Below, in pieces: positions 6,677 through 15,314 of a stretch of DNA of 64,000 bases (the first letter of the stretch is position 1; each line of letters begins with the position of its first letter). The position numbers were made by a program, and so were the translations under genes. The notes beneath the pieces were generated by a model, which was not told where the DNA came from, searched no databases, and worked only from the letters and a program-made list of their open reading frames with translations. This DNA is from WHSW01 sp963828755 (GTDB lineage Bacteria > Actinomycetota > Thermoleophilia > Solirubrobacterales > 70-9), in the NCBI GenBank assembly GCA_963828755.1, contig CAWHFY010000011.1, positions 62,001-126,000 of the forward strand. The letters run 5' to 3'.

Positions 6677-8779
6677 CTAGGCCTCGCGCAGCCCGATCCG
6701 CTCGTGCAGGCGGCGCAGCGGTGCCGGCGCCCACCAGTTCCAGCGGCCGAGCAGGCGCATCAGCGACGGCACGAGCAGCGCCCGGATGATCGTCGCGTCG
6801 ATCAGCACGGCGACCGCGGTGCCCACCCCGACCTCCTTGATGAAGACCACCTGGGAGGTGACGAAGGCGCCGATGGCGATCGCGAACAGTAGCGCCGCGG
6901 CGGTCACGATCCGCCCGGTGCGCTCCAGCCCGACCGCGACTGACTCGCGATCGTCGTAGCCGCCGTCGCGCGCCTCCTTGATCCGCGCCAGCAAGAACAC
7001 TCCGTAGTCGGTCGAGAGCCCGAAGGCGACCGCGAACAACAACAGCGGCTGAGTCGACTCGAGCCCGCCCTGGCTCTGGTATCCGAGCAGGTCCTCGAAG
7101 CGGCCGTCCTGGAAGATCAGGACGAGGATGCCAAAGGTGGCGCTCAGCCCGAGCGCGTTCATCAGCACCTGCTTGATCGGCAGCACGACCGAGCCGGTCA
7201 TCGCGAAGAGGACGATGAAGGTGACCACCACGACGATCGCCAGGACCAGCGGCAGGTGGTCGACGAGGCTGTCCTGGAGGTCGACGTAGTGGGCGGTGAA
7301 TCCGGTCACCGCGGCGCCCTCCGGCAGCCCGCGCAGCCGCTCCACCAGCCGCTGGCTCGGGTCGCTGAGCGGCGGTTCGGTCGAGATCGCCTCGATCGCA
7401 TAGCGCGCGCCCGCGAGCGCGACCGGCGGATTGACCGAGTCGACGCCGGGCTCGCGGGCGACCGCAGCGGCTAGCGCCGCCGCGCCCCGGCGGTCGACGC
7501 CGTCGGCCGCGAGCACGATCGGCGAGTCGTGGAAGGGCGGGAAGTCGGCGCGCAGCGTGTCATCGACCTGGCGCGCGGTCGCCGACTCGGGCAGCACCTG
7601 GGCGTCGACCGAGGTGAAGTTGATCGACAGGAACGGCATCCCCAGCGCGATCAGGAAGGCAGCGCTGGCGATCGCGATCCGCCCCGGGAAGCGCATCACA
7701 AGCTGCGAGAGCCGGTACCAGAACCCCGCGCTGGCGGGACGCGCGTCGCGCGCGGCGCGGTCGCGCAAGAAGGCTGGGGAGAGCGCGTTGACGCGCTCGC
7801 CGAGCAGCGCCAGGATCGCCGGCAGGACGAGGAGCGCGATCGCCGCCGCGATCAGGGCGACGAGCGCCCCGCCGATCCCCATCGAGTACAGAAACCGCTG
7901 CGGGAAGACGACGAGCGACGCGAGCGCCCCGGCGACGGTCAGCGAGCTGAACAGGACGGTGCGGCCCGCGGTCGCCATCGTCCGCCGCATCGCGGTCAGG
8001 CCCGGGCCGTGGCGGGCGAGCTCCTCGCGGTAGCGGGAGACCACGAACAGGCTGTAGTCGATCGCGAGCCCGAGCCCGAGCCCGGTGACCAGGTTGAGGG
8101 CGAAGACCGAGATCGAGCCGAGCCCGGCAGCGGCGCTCAGCATCAGCATCGTGCCGACGATCGCCAGCCCGCCCACGATGAGCGGCAGAAGCGCCGCGAC
8201 GAGGCTGCGGAAGAACAGCAGCGAGAGCAGGAAGAGCAGCGGGAAGGCGAGCAGCTCCGCGCGCCGCAGATCCTTCTCGACCTGCTCGTTGACCTGCTTC
8301 TGTGCCAGCGCGGCTCCCCCCACCTCGACCCCGCGCTCCCCCTCGAGCGTGCCGGCGATTCGGTCGGCCGCGTCCTGGGTGGCTTCGTCATCGGTCGGCC
8401 GCAGGGCGACGGCGAGGTAGGTGGAGTCGCCGTCGCGGGAGACGAACGCCCGCGAGCCGGTCTCGGCGAAGCCGGTCACCGAGGCGACGTCGGGATCCTC
8501 GGCGACTCGGTCGGCGATCCCGGCGACGCGCTCGCGCCCGGCCGGCGAGGTCGGGTCGACGCCGTCGATCAGGACGACCGCCGAGGTGTCGCGATAACCG
8601 GCGTCGCGCAGCGTCTCGTCGGCCTTGACGCTCTCGGTGCTCGGATCGTCGGCGCCGTACGGGTCGAGGCGGTCCGCGACCCCGGACCCGAGTACGCCGG
8701 CGACGACGAAGAAGATCGCGGCGATGATCAGCACGCGGCGGGCGTGCCCGTCGGCGAGCCTTGCCAGCCGGTCGGTCAT
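6677..8779 (-). CDS. MmpL-type RND superfamily exporter
   Basis: A 700-residue polytopic protein with the duplicated MmpL layout. TM1 is near residue 15-35, followed by an extracytoplasmic domain, then TM2-6 (from LLAFPLLFLLSLLFF). TM7 is near 380, with a second external domain, then TM8-12. The ATG at 8779 overlaps the upstream padR stop (ATGA at 8776-8779), so the two are translationally coupled. PadR-regulated exporters commonly handle toxic compounds or lipids; the substrate here is unknown. Lipid export is possible given the MmpL resemblance (inference). Confidence 0.88.
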   Translation of the reverse strand: MTDRLARLADGHARRVLIIAAIFFVVAGVLGSGVADRLDPYGADDPSTESVKADETLRDAGYRDTSAVVLIDGVDPTSPAGRERVAGIADRVAEDPDVASVTGFAETGSRAFVSRDGDSTYLAVALRPTDDEATQDAADRIAGTLEGERGVEVGGAALAQKQVNEQVEKDLRRAELLAFPLLFLLSLLFFRSLVAALLPLIVGGLAIVGTMLMLSAAAGLGSISVFALNLVTGLGLGLAIDYSLFVVSRYREELARHGPGLTAMRRTMATAGRTVLFSSLTVAGALASLVVFPQRFLYSMGIGGALVALIAAAIALLVLPAILALLGERVNALSPAFLRDRAARDARPASAGFWYRLSQLVMRFPGRIAIASAAFLIALGMPFLSINFTSVDAQVLPESATARQVDDTLRADFPPFHDSPIVLAADGVDRRGAAALAAAVAREPGVDSVNPPVALAGARYAIEAISTEPPLSDPSQRLVERLRGLPEGAAVTGFTAHYVDLQDSLVDHLPLVLAIVVVVTFIVLFAMTGSVVLPIKQVLMNALGLSATFGILVLIFQDGRFEDLLGYQSQGGLESTQPLLLFAVAFGLSTDYGVFLLARIKEARDGGYDDRESVAVGLERTGRIVTAAALLFAIAIGAFVTSQVVFIKEVGVGTAVAVLIDATIIRALLVPSLMRLLGRWNWWAPAPLRRLHERIGLREA

Positions 8780-9294
8780 GTCGTCTCCCTTGCCTCGCGG
8801 TCGCACCAGTCGGCGACGAAGTCGTTGAACGCGATCCCGAACCGCAGCGCGGTGTCGGGGCCGGTCTTGCCGTCGGTCAGCTTCGTTTGCGCGATCTCCC
8901 GGAGTCGGTCGGCGAGCTCGCGGTGCTCGTCGCGCTTGGCCTCGAGCGCAGCATGGGTGCCGTTCTTGCCGGCGGCCTCCGAGAAGAAGATCTTCAGCAG
9001 GCTCTCGTCCCGGCTCTCCTGGATCACCGGGGGCTCGGCGAGCCACGTGACCAATTGCTCGCGCCCGCTGTCGGTGAGCCGGAACTCGATCCGCTTGCGC
9101 GATGTGCCCGGGTCGGGCGTGCCCTCGATCAGCCCCTCGTCGGTGAGGCGGCGTAGCTCCGGATAGATCTGGCCGTAGCTCGCCGCCCAGAAGAAGCGCG
9201 TCGAGTTGTCGACCAGCTGCTTGATCTCATAGCCGCACATCGGCCGCAGGCCGAGCATCCCGAGGATCACGTATGAGGTGGGGTTGAGCTGCAT
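8776..9294 (-). CDS. PadR family transcriptional regulator
   Basis: A 172-residue repressor. The N-terminal winged helix (~5-85) has the PadR signature: ILGMLGLRPMCGYEIKQLVD, then WAASYGQIYPELRRL and GLIEG. The C-terminal part (~90-172, PadR_C-like) is helical and mediates dimerisation or effector binding. It is cotranscribed with the MmpL gene (4-bp overlap), so it probably represses its own operon. A 28-bp near-perfect palindrome directly abuts its start codon at 9295-9322. The inducer cannot be told from sequence. Confidence 0.92.
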   Translation of the reverse strand: MQLNPTSYVILGMLGLRPMCGYEIKQLVDNSTRFFWAASYGQIYPELRRLTDEGLIEGTPDPGTSRKRIEFRLTDSGREQLVTWLAEPPVIQESRDESLLKIFFSEAAGKNGTHAALEAKRDEHRELADRLREIAQTKLTDGKTGPDTALRFGIAFNDFVADWCDREARETT

Positions 9295-9322
9295 CTATCG
9301 GAGAGATATATCGCCCCGATAG
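9295..9322. promoter_or_regulatory. Palindromic operator upstream of padR-mmpL
   Basis: Arms CTATCGG (9295-9301) and CCGATAG (9316-9322) flank a GATATATC centre (9305-9312). Comparing the 28 bp with their own complement gives 24 of 28 matching positions. The site touches the padR start codon, and the AT-rich centre could overlap a -10 element, so a bound dimer would block transcription or initiation. Autorepression is inferred from position; no PadR consensus was tested. Confidence 0.65.
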
Positions 9323-9346
9323 ATCGCTGTGTGTGAGTCCCATCAC

Positions 9347-10519
9347 CTAGCCGACCAGGCCACGCGAGCGCTTCAGCTGCAGGACCCGGCTCGCGGCCTG
9401 CTCGAGCTGGCTGCGGGGCAGCTCGCCATCGGCGACCGCCGCGACGATCGCGTGCTCGACGCCGCGCTGGTTCGCTGGATCGTCGATCCGGATCAGATCG
9501 GCACCGGCCGCGAGTGCGGCGACAGCCGCCTTCGGCGGCGCCGTTCCCGCGCGCACCGCGCCGGCGCCGAGGTCGTCGGTGATCGCGACGCCTTCGTAGC
9601 CGAGCTGGTCGCGCAGCAGCCCGGTAGCGACCGGCTCGGCGAGCGCCCCGGGGGTGACCGCGTCGTAGGCGACGTAGAAGCCGAGCGACAGGACCACCCC
9701 GGGCATCCCCTCGTCGAAGGCGGCCTCGAACGGGGCGAGATCGCGGGCCTCGATCGCGGCCGCATCGAGCCCGATCGTCGCCGGTCCGCGGTCGGTGTCC
9801 TCCGAGGCGGCCCCGAGCCCGGGGAAGTGCAGGGCCGCGCAGGCGAGGCCGGCGCGGTTGCACCCTCGGATCGAGGCGGCGGTGAGCTCGGTGACGAGCG
9901 CCGGGTCGTCGGAGAAGGCGCGGTCGGCGAGCGGGCTGTCGAGCGTCGCGATGTCGGCGATCGGGAACAGGTCGAGGTCGAAACCGGCGCTGCGCAGCGA
10001 CGCTGCCGCGTCGTGGGCCCAGTCCTCGGCGGCCTTCGGCGAGCCCTCGTCGCCGACCTCGAGCTCGTTGCGCTCGGGCGGGAGGTCCGCGAACGACCGG
10101 TACTGACCGCCCTCCTGAGAGGCGGCGATCAGCGGCGGGATCCGTTCCTGCTCGCGCCCGGCGGCGCGCAGCGCCGCGACCAGCTTCGCTCCCTGGTCGG
10201 CATCGACCCAGTTGTCGGCGTCGACGAATACACCGCCGTACTCGTGTCTGCTCAGATCGTCGACGATCTCGGCCGAAGGGTCGGTCCCGTCGAAGCCGAG
10301 CAGCAGCACCTGGTCGGCGAGCTGGGCCGGGCTCATCTGCTTGACGCGGGCCGAGACCTCGGCCGAGACGCCGGCCGGTGGGGCCGGCGCGTCGCCCGAA
10401 TCACCGCCGCCGCGCAGGAGGAGCAGCCAGGCGAGCGCGAGCACCGCGACGACCACCGCCAGGGCGACCGCCCGGCGGCGCGCGACCACCAGCCTCGAAG
10501 GCGCCCTCGAATCCTCCAT
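9347..10519 (-). CDS. Glycoside hydrolase family 3-like protein (NagZ-related, altered catalytic motifs)
   Basis: A 390-residue protein with an N-terminal membrane anchor (~residues 16-36), then a GH3 N-terminal barrel (SPAQLADQVLLLGFDG onward). NagZ-type enzymes remove beta-N-acetylglucosamine from muropeptides. Two NagZ motifs are altered. The usual KHFPGHG is LHFPGLG here, losing the substrate-binding Lys and second His, and the DSH loop with the acid/base His reads EDTD. The nucleophile region ITDDLG keeps an Asp pair. It may be a GH3 enzyme of another specificity or a non-catalytic binder. It lies upstream of padR on the same strand. Confidence 0.72.
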   Translation of the reverse strand: MEDSRAPSRLVVARRRAVALAVVVAVLALAWLLLLRGGGDSGDAPAPPAGVSAEVSARVKQMSPAQLADQVLLLGFDGTDPSAEIVDDLSRHEYGGVFVDADNWVDADQGAKLVAALRAAGREQERIPPLIAASQEGGQYRSFADLPPERNELEVGDEGSPKAAEDWAHDAAASLRSAGFDLDLFPIADIATLDSPLADRAFSDDPALVTELTAASIRGCNRAGLACAALHFPGLGAASEDTDRGPATIGLDAAAIEARDLAPFEAAFDEGMPGVVLSLGFYVAYDAVTPGALAEPVATGLLRDQLGYEGVAITDDLGAGAVRAGTAPPKAAVAALAAGADLIRIDDPANQRGVEHAIVAAVADGELPRSQLEQAASRVLQLKRSRGLVG

Positions 10520-10552
10520 CCTCGTCCCGATCGTATGCGAGGCCGAGGCCGG

Positions 10553-10574
10553 AGCCGAGCCGCGCCGCCGTTGA
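10553..10574 (+). repeat. 22-bp repeat, copy 1 (upstream of lysC)
   Basis: These 22 bp, beginning agccgagccgcg and ending ccgttga, are identical to 43151-43172. Both copies lie just upstream of a plus-strand start codon (lysC at 10597, glucokinase at 43186), downstream of a divergent gene's start. Low-complexity GC sequence can recur, but 22 identical bases in matched promoter-proximal positions is more than I would expect. Role unknown. Confidence 0.45.
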
Positions 10575-10596
10575 GGCGCCGTATTCTCAGGTCTCG

Positions 10597-11862
10597 ATGG
10601 GAGAGACGATCGTCATGAAGTTCGGCGGGACCTCGGTCGCCGGCGCCGAGGACATCAAGCGCGCCGCGCGCCGGATCGTCGCTGCCCGCGAGAGCGGCAA
10701 GCAGGTCGTCGCGGTGCTCTCGGCCCGCGGCAAGACGACCGACGAGCTCGTCGACGCGGCCTACGAGATCTCGGAGCGTCCGCTCGAGCGCGAGATGGAC
10801 ATGCTGCTGTCGACCGGCGAGCGGATCTCGTGCGCGCTCTGCGCCATGGCGATCCATGACATGGGCCACTCGGCGATCTCGCTGACCGGCTCGCAGGCCG
10901 GGATCGTCACCGACTCCTCCCACACCAAGGCGCGGATCATCGACGTCCGTGCCGATCGCATCCACGCCGCCCTCGCCGACGACCGGATCGTGCTCGTCGC
11001 CGGCTTCCAGGGGGTTTCGGGCGACTCCAAGGATGTGACCACGCTCGGGCGCGGGGGCTCTGACACCACCGCGGTTGCGATCGCCGCCGCGCTGGGCGCC
11101 GACACCTGCGAGATCTACACCGACGTCGACGGCGTGTTCAGCGCCGATCCGCGGCTCGTCCCGGGCGCCCGCAAGCTCTCGCAGGTCTCGTTCGACGAGA
11201 TGCTGGAGATGTCATCCTCGGGCGCCGGGGTGCTGCAGCTGCGCGCGGTCGAGTACGGCCGCAACCACGGGGTCAACCTGCATTGCCGCAGCTCGTTCAA
11301 GGACTCCGCCGGTACCCTCGTCCTCGCCGAGGACGCGACGATGGAACAGCCGATGGTCACCGCAGTCACCCACGCCTACGAGGCGCGGGTAACCCTCACC
11401 GGCCTGCTCGACGAGCCGGGGGTCGCCGGCCGCGTCTTCGGCGCGCTCGCCGACTCCAACGTGAACGTCGACATGATCATTCAGAACGAGCCGGTCTCGA
11501 CCGACCAGAAAGCGGACCTCTCGTTCACTGTCTCGCGCGACGACCTGCGCGCCGCGACCGAGGTGCTCGAGCCGCTCCAGGTCGGCGACATCTCCACCGA
11601 CTCCGACGTCGGCAAGGTCTCGATCGTCGGCGCCGGGATGCGTAGTCACCCGGGCGTCGCCGCGAAGGTCTTCAGCACCCTGGGGGCGAACGAGATCAAC
11701 ATCGAGATGATCTCCACCTCGCCGATCAAGATCTCCTGCGTGATCGCCGCCGAGCACGTGCCCGCGGCGGTTCGCGCGATCCACGACGCCTTCGGGCTCG
11801 GCGCGGACGCCGTCCACGAGGAGGACCCGTCGGGTGAGCACCGTCCGCGGGTGACCTCCTAG
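10597..11862 (+). CDS. lysC: Aspartokinase
   Basis: A 421-residue enzyme phosphorylating L-aspartate, the first step to lysine/DAP, threonine and methionine. The N-terminus MGETIVMKFGGTSVAGAED carries the KFGGTS nucleotide/substrate motif, with GRGGSDTTAVA and the YTDVDGVFSADPR loop further on. Two C-terminal ACT domains (from ~265: RVTLTGLLDEPGVAGRVF and KVSIVGAGMRSHPGVA) are the usual site of feedback inhibition by end products. The ATG at 10597 gives the canonical start. asd follows, 55 bp downstream on the same strand, so the two first steps of the pathway are together. Confidence 0.97.
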   Translation: MGETIVMKFGGTSVAGAEDIKRAARRIVAARESGKQVVAVLSARGKTTDELVDAAYEISERPLEREMDMLLSTGERISCALCAMAIHDMGHSAISLTGSQAGIVTDSSHTKARIIDVRADRIHAALADDRIVLVAGFQGVSGDSKDVTTLGRGGSDTTAVAIAAALGADTCEIYTDVDGVFSADPRLVPGARKLSQVSFDEMLEMSSSGAGVLQLRAVEYGRNHGVNLHCRSSFKDSAGTLVLAEDATMEQPMVTAVTHAYEARVTLTGLLDEPGVAGRVFGALADSNVNVDMIIQNEPVSTDQKADLSFTVSRDDLRAATEVLEPLQVGDISTDSDVGKVSIVGAGMRSHPGVAAKVFSTLGANEINIEMISTSPIKISCVIAAEHVPAAVRAIHDAFGLGADAVHEEDPSGEHRPRVTS

Positions 11863-11864
11863 AG

Positions 11865-11889
11865 AACCAGCGCAATGACCGTGCTGGTT
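11865..11889 (+). terminator. Hairpin between lysC and asd
   Basis: AACCAGC (11865-11871) pairs perfectly with GCTGGTT (11883-11889) across an 11-nt loop, directly after the lysC stop. There is no U-tract, so it is not a classical intrinsic terminator. It may stabilise the lysC mRNA or reduce read-through into asd. Confidence 0.4.
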
Positions 11890-11917
11890 GTCGCGAGGCC
11901 AAGCTAATCTCGTGGTC

Positions 11918-12979
11918 ATGAGTGAACGCGGCTACGTAGTCGGGGTGGTCGGCGCCACCGGTGCGGTGGGTTCGACCCTGCTCGAGGTGCTCGCCGAGCG
12001 CGACTTCCCCGCCTCCGAGGTGGTCGCCTTCGCCTCCGAGCGCTCGGCCGGCAAGCCGGTCCCATTCGCGGGTGGCGAGCTCGAGTGCCGCCCACTCTCC
12101 GACGACTCGATCCAGGGCCTCGACCTGGTCCTCTCCTCGGCCGGCGGCGCGGTCAGCTCCGAGTGGGCACCGCGCTTCGTCGCCGCCGGGGCGGTGGTCG
12201 TCGACAATACGAGCTTCTGGCGCATGCACCCGGATGTCCCGCTGGTCGTCAGCGAGGTAAACCCGGATGCGGCCGAGCGCCACAACGGGCTGATCGCCAA
12301 CCCGAACTGCTCGACGATGCAGATGATGGTCGCGCTGGCGCCGATCCAGCGCACGGTCGGGATCGAGCGGATCGTCGTCTCGACCTACCAGTCGGTCTCC
12401 GGCACCGGCCAGCGCGCGATCAACGAGCTCACCAACCAGGCGCACGCCCTGCTGCACGGCCAGGACGTCGCCCCCGAGGTGTATCCGCACCGGATCGCCT
12501 TCAACGTGCTGCCCCAGGTTGAGACGTTCAAGGACGGGGATGACTACACCACCGAGGAGCGCAAGCTGATGGCCGAGACGCGCAAGATCCTCGAGGTCGA
12601 TGAGGGGGAGATGGGGATCTCTGCCACCTGCGCCCGGGTCCCGGTGTTCGTCGGCCACTCGCAGTCGGTCAACGTGCAGACCCGGGACGCGCTCTCACCC
12701 GAGGAGTGCCGCCAGCTGCTCTCCGCTGCCCAGGGCGCGCTCGTCGTCGATGCCCCCGCCGAGGGCGTCTACCCGATGTCGACCGACGTCGCCGGACGAG
12801 ACGAGGTGCTCGTCGGGCGGATCCGCCGCGACCCCTCGCACCCGCGCTGTCTCAACCTCTGGGTCGTCGGCGACAACCTCCGCAAGGGCGCCGCGACCAA
12901 CGCAGTCCAGGTCGCCGAGGTCCTGCACCACCGCGATCTGATTCGCGTCCCGGCGGGCGCCGCCGCGCTAGCCGGCTAG
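11918..12979 (+). CDS. asd: Aspartate-semialdehyde dehydrogenase
   Basis: A 353-residue NADPH-dependent enzyme converting aspartyl phosphate to aspartate semialdehyde. The Rossmann start VVGVVGATGAVGSTLLEVL is intact, the catalytic cysteine is C131 in ANPNCSTMQ, and the substrate region YQSVSGTGQRAINEL and the NVLPQVETF and GHSQSV motifs are present. The ATG at 11918 gives the right start relative to the Rossmann strand. It directly follows lysC, the standard aspartate-family pairing. Confidence 0.97.
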   Translation: MSERGYVVGVVGATGAVGSTLLEVLAERDFPASEVVAFASERSAGKPVPFAGGELECRPLSDDSIQGLDLVLSSAGGAVSSEWAPRFVAAGAVVVDNTSFWRMHPDVPLVVSEVNPDAAERHNGLIANPNCSTMQMMVALAPIQRTVGIERIVVSTYQSVSGTGQRAINELTNQAHALLHGQDVAPEVYPHRIAFNVLPQVETFKDGDDYTTEERKLMAETRKILEVDEGEMGISATCARVPVFVGHSQSVNVQTRDALSPEECRQLLSAAQGALVVDAPAEGVYPMSTDVAGRDEVLVGRIRRDPSHPRCLNLWVVGDNLRKGAATNAVQVAEVLHHRDLIRVPAGAAALAG

Positions 12980-12982
12980 AGC

Positions 12983-15314
12983 TTGCCCGGCGCGGTCGCC
13001 TCCGCGGCGCTGCTCGTCGGCGGCTCGCTGATCGTCGGCCAGGCCGTGCTCGCCCTCTGCGGGCGGCGCGAGTGGACGCCGCTCGCCGGCCCGCTTGGAC
13101 TCGCCGTGGCGCTCGTCGTCTGCGGCGCGATCGGCGGCTGGGGTGGGCGGGGGACGGCGATCGCGATCGCGCTCCTCCTTCTCGTGCTCGCCGCCGTCGC
13201 GGTCCTCGCGGCGACGATGCCGCGCCCGCCGCTCGACCCGCTCGCCGCCCTGGCCGCTGCTCTCGCAGCGCTGGCCGCATCGATTCCGTTCATCGCGGCT
13301 GGCCACGTCGGCATCCTCGGGGTCGGGCTCGTCAACGACGACATGGCCTCGCACCTGCTGCTGGCCGACTGGATCACCGAGCGCTTCCGCCCCGAGCCGG
13401 TGCTGATCGACCAGGGCTATCCGCTCGGCCCGCACGCGCTCGTCGCCGGGCTCGCGTCGGGCATCGGCTCGACCTCGATCAACGTCTTCGCCGGGCTCAC
13501 GCTCGCGATCCCGTCGCTGAGCGCGCTGGTCGCGTGGTCGGCGCTCGGCGGCCTCGGCCGCCGGCGGCGAACGCTCGCCGCGGTCCTGGTCGCCCTGCCG
13601 TATCTGGCGGCCGCTTACCTCGCGCAGGAGGCGTTCAAGGAGCCGATCATGGCCCTCTTCGTCCTGACCTTCGCCCTCCTCCTCGACAAGGCAGAGAACT
13701 GGCGCGACGCGATCCCCCTCGGCGTCCTGGCCGCCGGGGTCACCTACGTCTATTCCTTCCCGGGCCTGGCCTGGCTGGGCGGAGTCCTGTGCCTCTGGAT
13801 CATCCTGTCTCTCATCACCCGCTCCCGCCGAGTTGGCAATGAGGGGGAAGGCCCCGAGGAGCGCCGACGTTCGGGTGACGGTCCGAGGGACATCCGCAGC
13901 ATGGATGCGAGGACGGTGCGTAGCAGGGATGCGAAGCCGTCCCGAGGCGCCGTTACCCGGACGGCGGCGCTCACCGCCGCTGCGGTCGGCATCGTCGTCG
14001 TCCTCGTCCTTGTGATCCCCGAACTCGGCCGCCTCAAGGACTTCGTCGATTTCCGCGCCCTGCACCCGGACCACGCCAACGAGGGCGGCCTCGGCAACCT
14101 GCCGGGCCAGCTGTCGCCGCTCGAAGCCCTCGGCATCTGGCCGACGAGCGACTTCCGCCTCTCCGCCGCAGCCGCCGACCCGCCGGCGCTGATCTTCTAC
14201 GTCGGCGGGGCGTTCGCACTGGTCGCGCTGGCCTTGGCGCTCCCGCGCTGGATCCGTCGCCACGGTGCCGCGATCCCGGCCGCGCTCGTCGCGGCCGCGG
14301 TGCTGTACCTGCTCGCTCTCGGCCTCGGGACCGTCTACACCTCGGCCAAGGCACTCGCGATCGCCGCCCCGCTGGTCATGCTGATCACGCTCGGCGGCCT
14401 GCTCGGCTCGAGCCGCCGCTCGCTGGTCGCGCTCGGTGCCGTCTTCGCTCTCGCCGCGGCTGGCTCCAGCTTCTTGATCCTGCGCCAGGCTCCCGTCGCG
14501 CCGACCGCGCATGCTGAGGAACTGGAGCAGATCCGGCCGCTGGTCGAGGGTGAGAAGCTGCTCTTCCTCGGCCGCGACAACTTCGTCCTCTACGAGCTCC
14601 GGGGCTCGAAGCCCTACACGCACGTGCGCAACTTCTACGACCCCTACTTCGTCGAGCCCAACTTCGACCTCGCCAACGTCGGCTCGAAGTTCGACTTCGA
14701 CTCGGTGACGGCGAGGACGCTGGCGGAGTTCCCGTACGTGCTGACGACCAAAGCCGAATACGCGAGCGGCCCGCCGCCCGGCTACCGGGTGGCCGCGAGC
14801 ACGGACTCCTACGAGCTCTGGGAGAAGAACGGAACGCCGCTCGGGCGCGAGCCGGGGGAACGCGATCAGGCGCCGGGTCGCACGGACGCCTGCCCGCCGC
14901 AGCGGCCCGCGCTCGCCTCGAGCTTCGCCGCCGAGCCCGTCGTCGCCGACGACTGGTCGTCGGCCACGGTCGAGAGCGGCGACTCGGCGACGATCGCGCT
15001 CGACCTCCCCCCGGGCGATTGGGACCTCTCGCTCCAGTACGACGCCACCCGCCCGGTCACGCTGAGCCGCGCCCGGGCTCCACTCCATCCTGCCCGGAAA
15101 CCTCGACTACAGGGGCACGGCGCCGTACTGGCCCGCGGGCTCGGTCGAGTCGGATGGCGGCGCCGCGACGATCATCGCGACGGTCGAGGATCCGCCGCTT
15201 GCCGGGCGCCTGCTCGGCGCCCATTCGGTCGCTCACCTCGGGACAATCGCGGCGACCAGCACCGAGCACCCCCGCGCCGGGTGCGACGGTTACGTCGACT
15301 GGTTCGTGCGCTGA
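12983..15314 (+). CDS. Polytopic membrane protein, candidate GT-C-type glycosyltransferase (frameshifted)
   Basis: A protein of about 776 residues when corrected, starting at TTG 12983, three bases after the asd stop. It has at least ten predicted membrane segments in the first ~520 residues and a soluble C-terminal domain. An early external loop contains GLVNDDMASHLLLADWI, an acidic motif like those in the first loop of GT-C lipid-sugar-dependent transferases; function is inferred. The frame breaks near 15067: after residues reading YDATRPVTLSRA the frame becomes Arg-rich, while the next frame continues as PGLHSILPGNLDYRGTAPYW and so on to a TGA at 15312-15314. Removing one C at 15067-15068 joins them. 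The downstream start overlaps the stop (ATGA). Confidence 0.6.
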
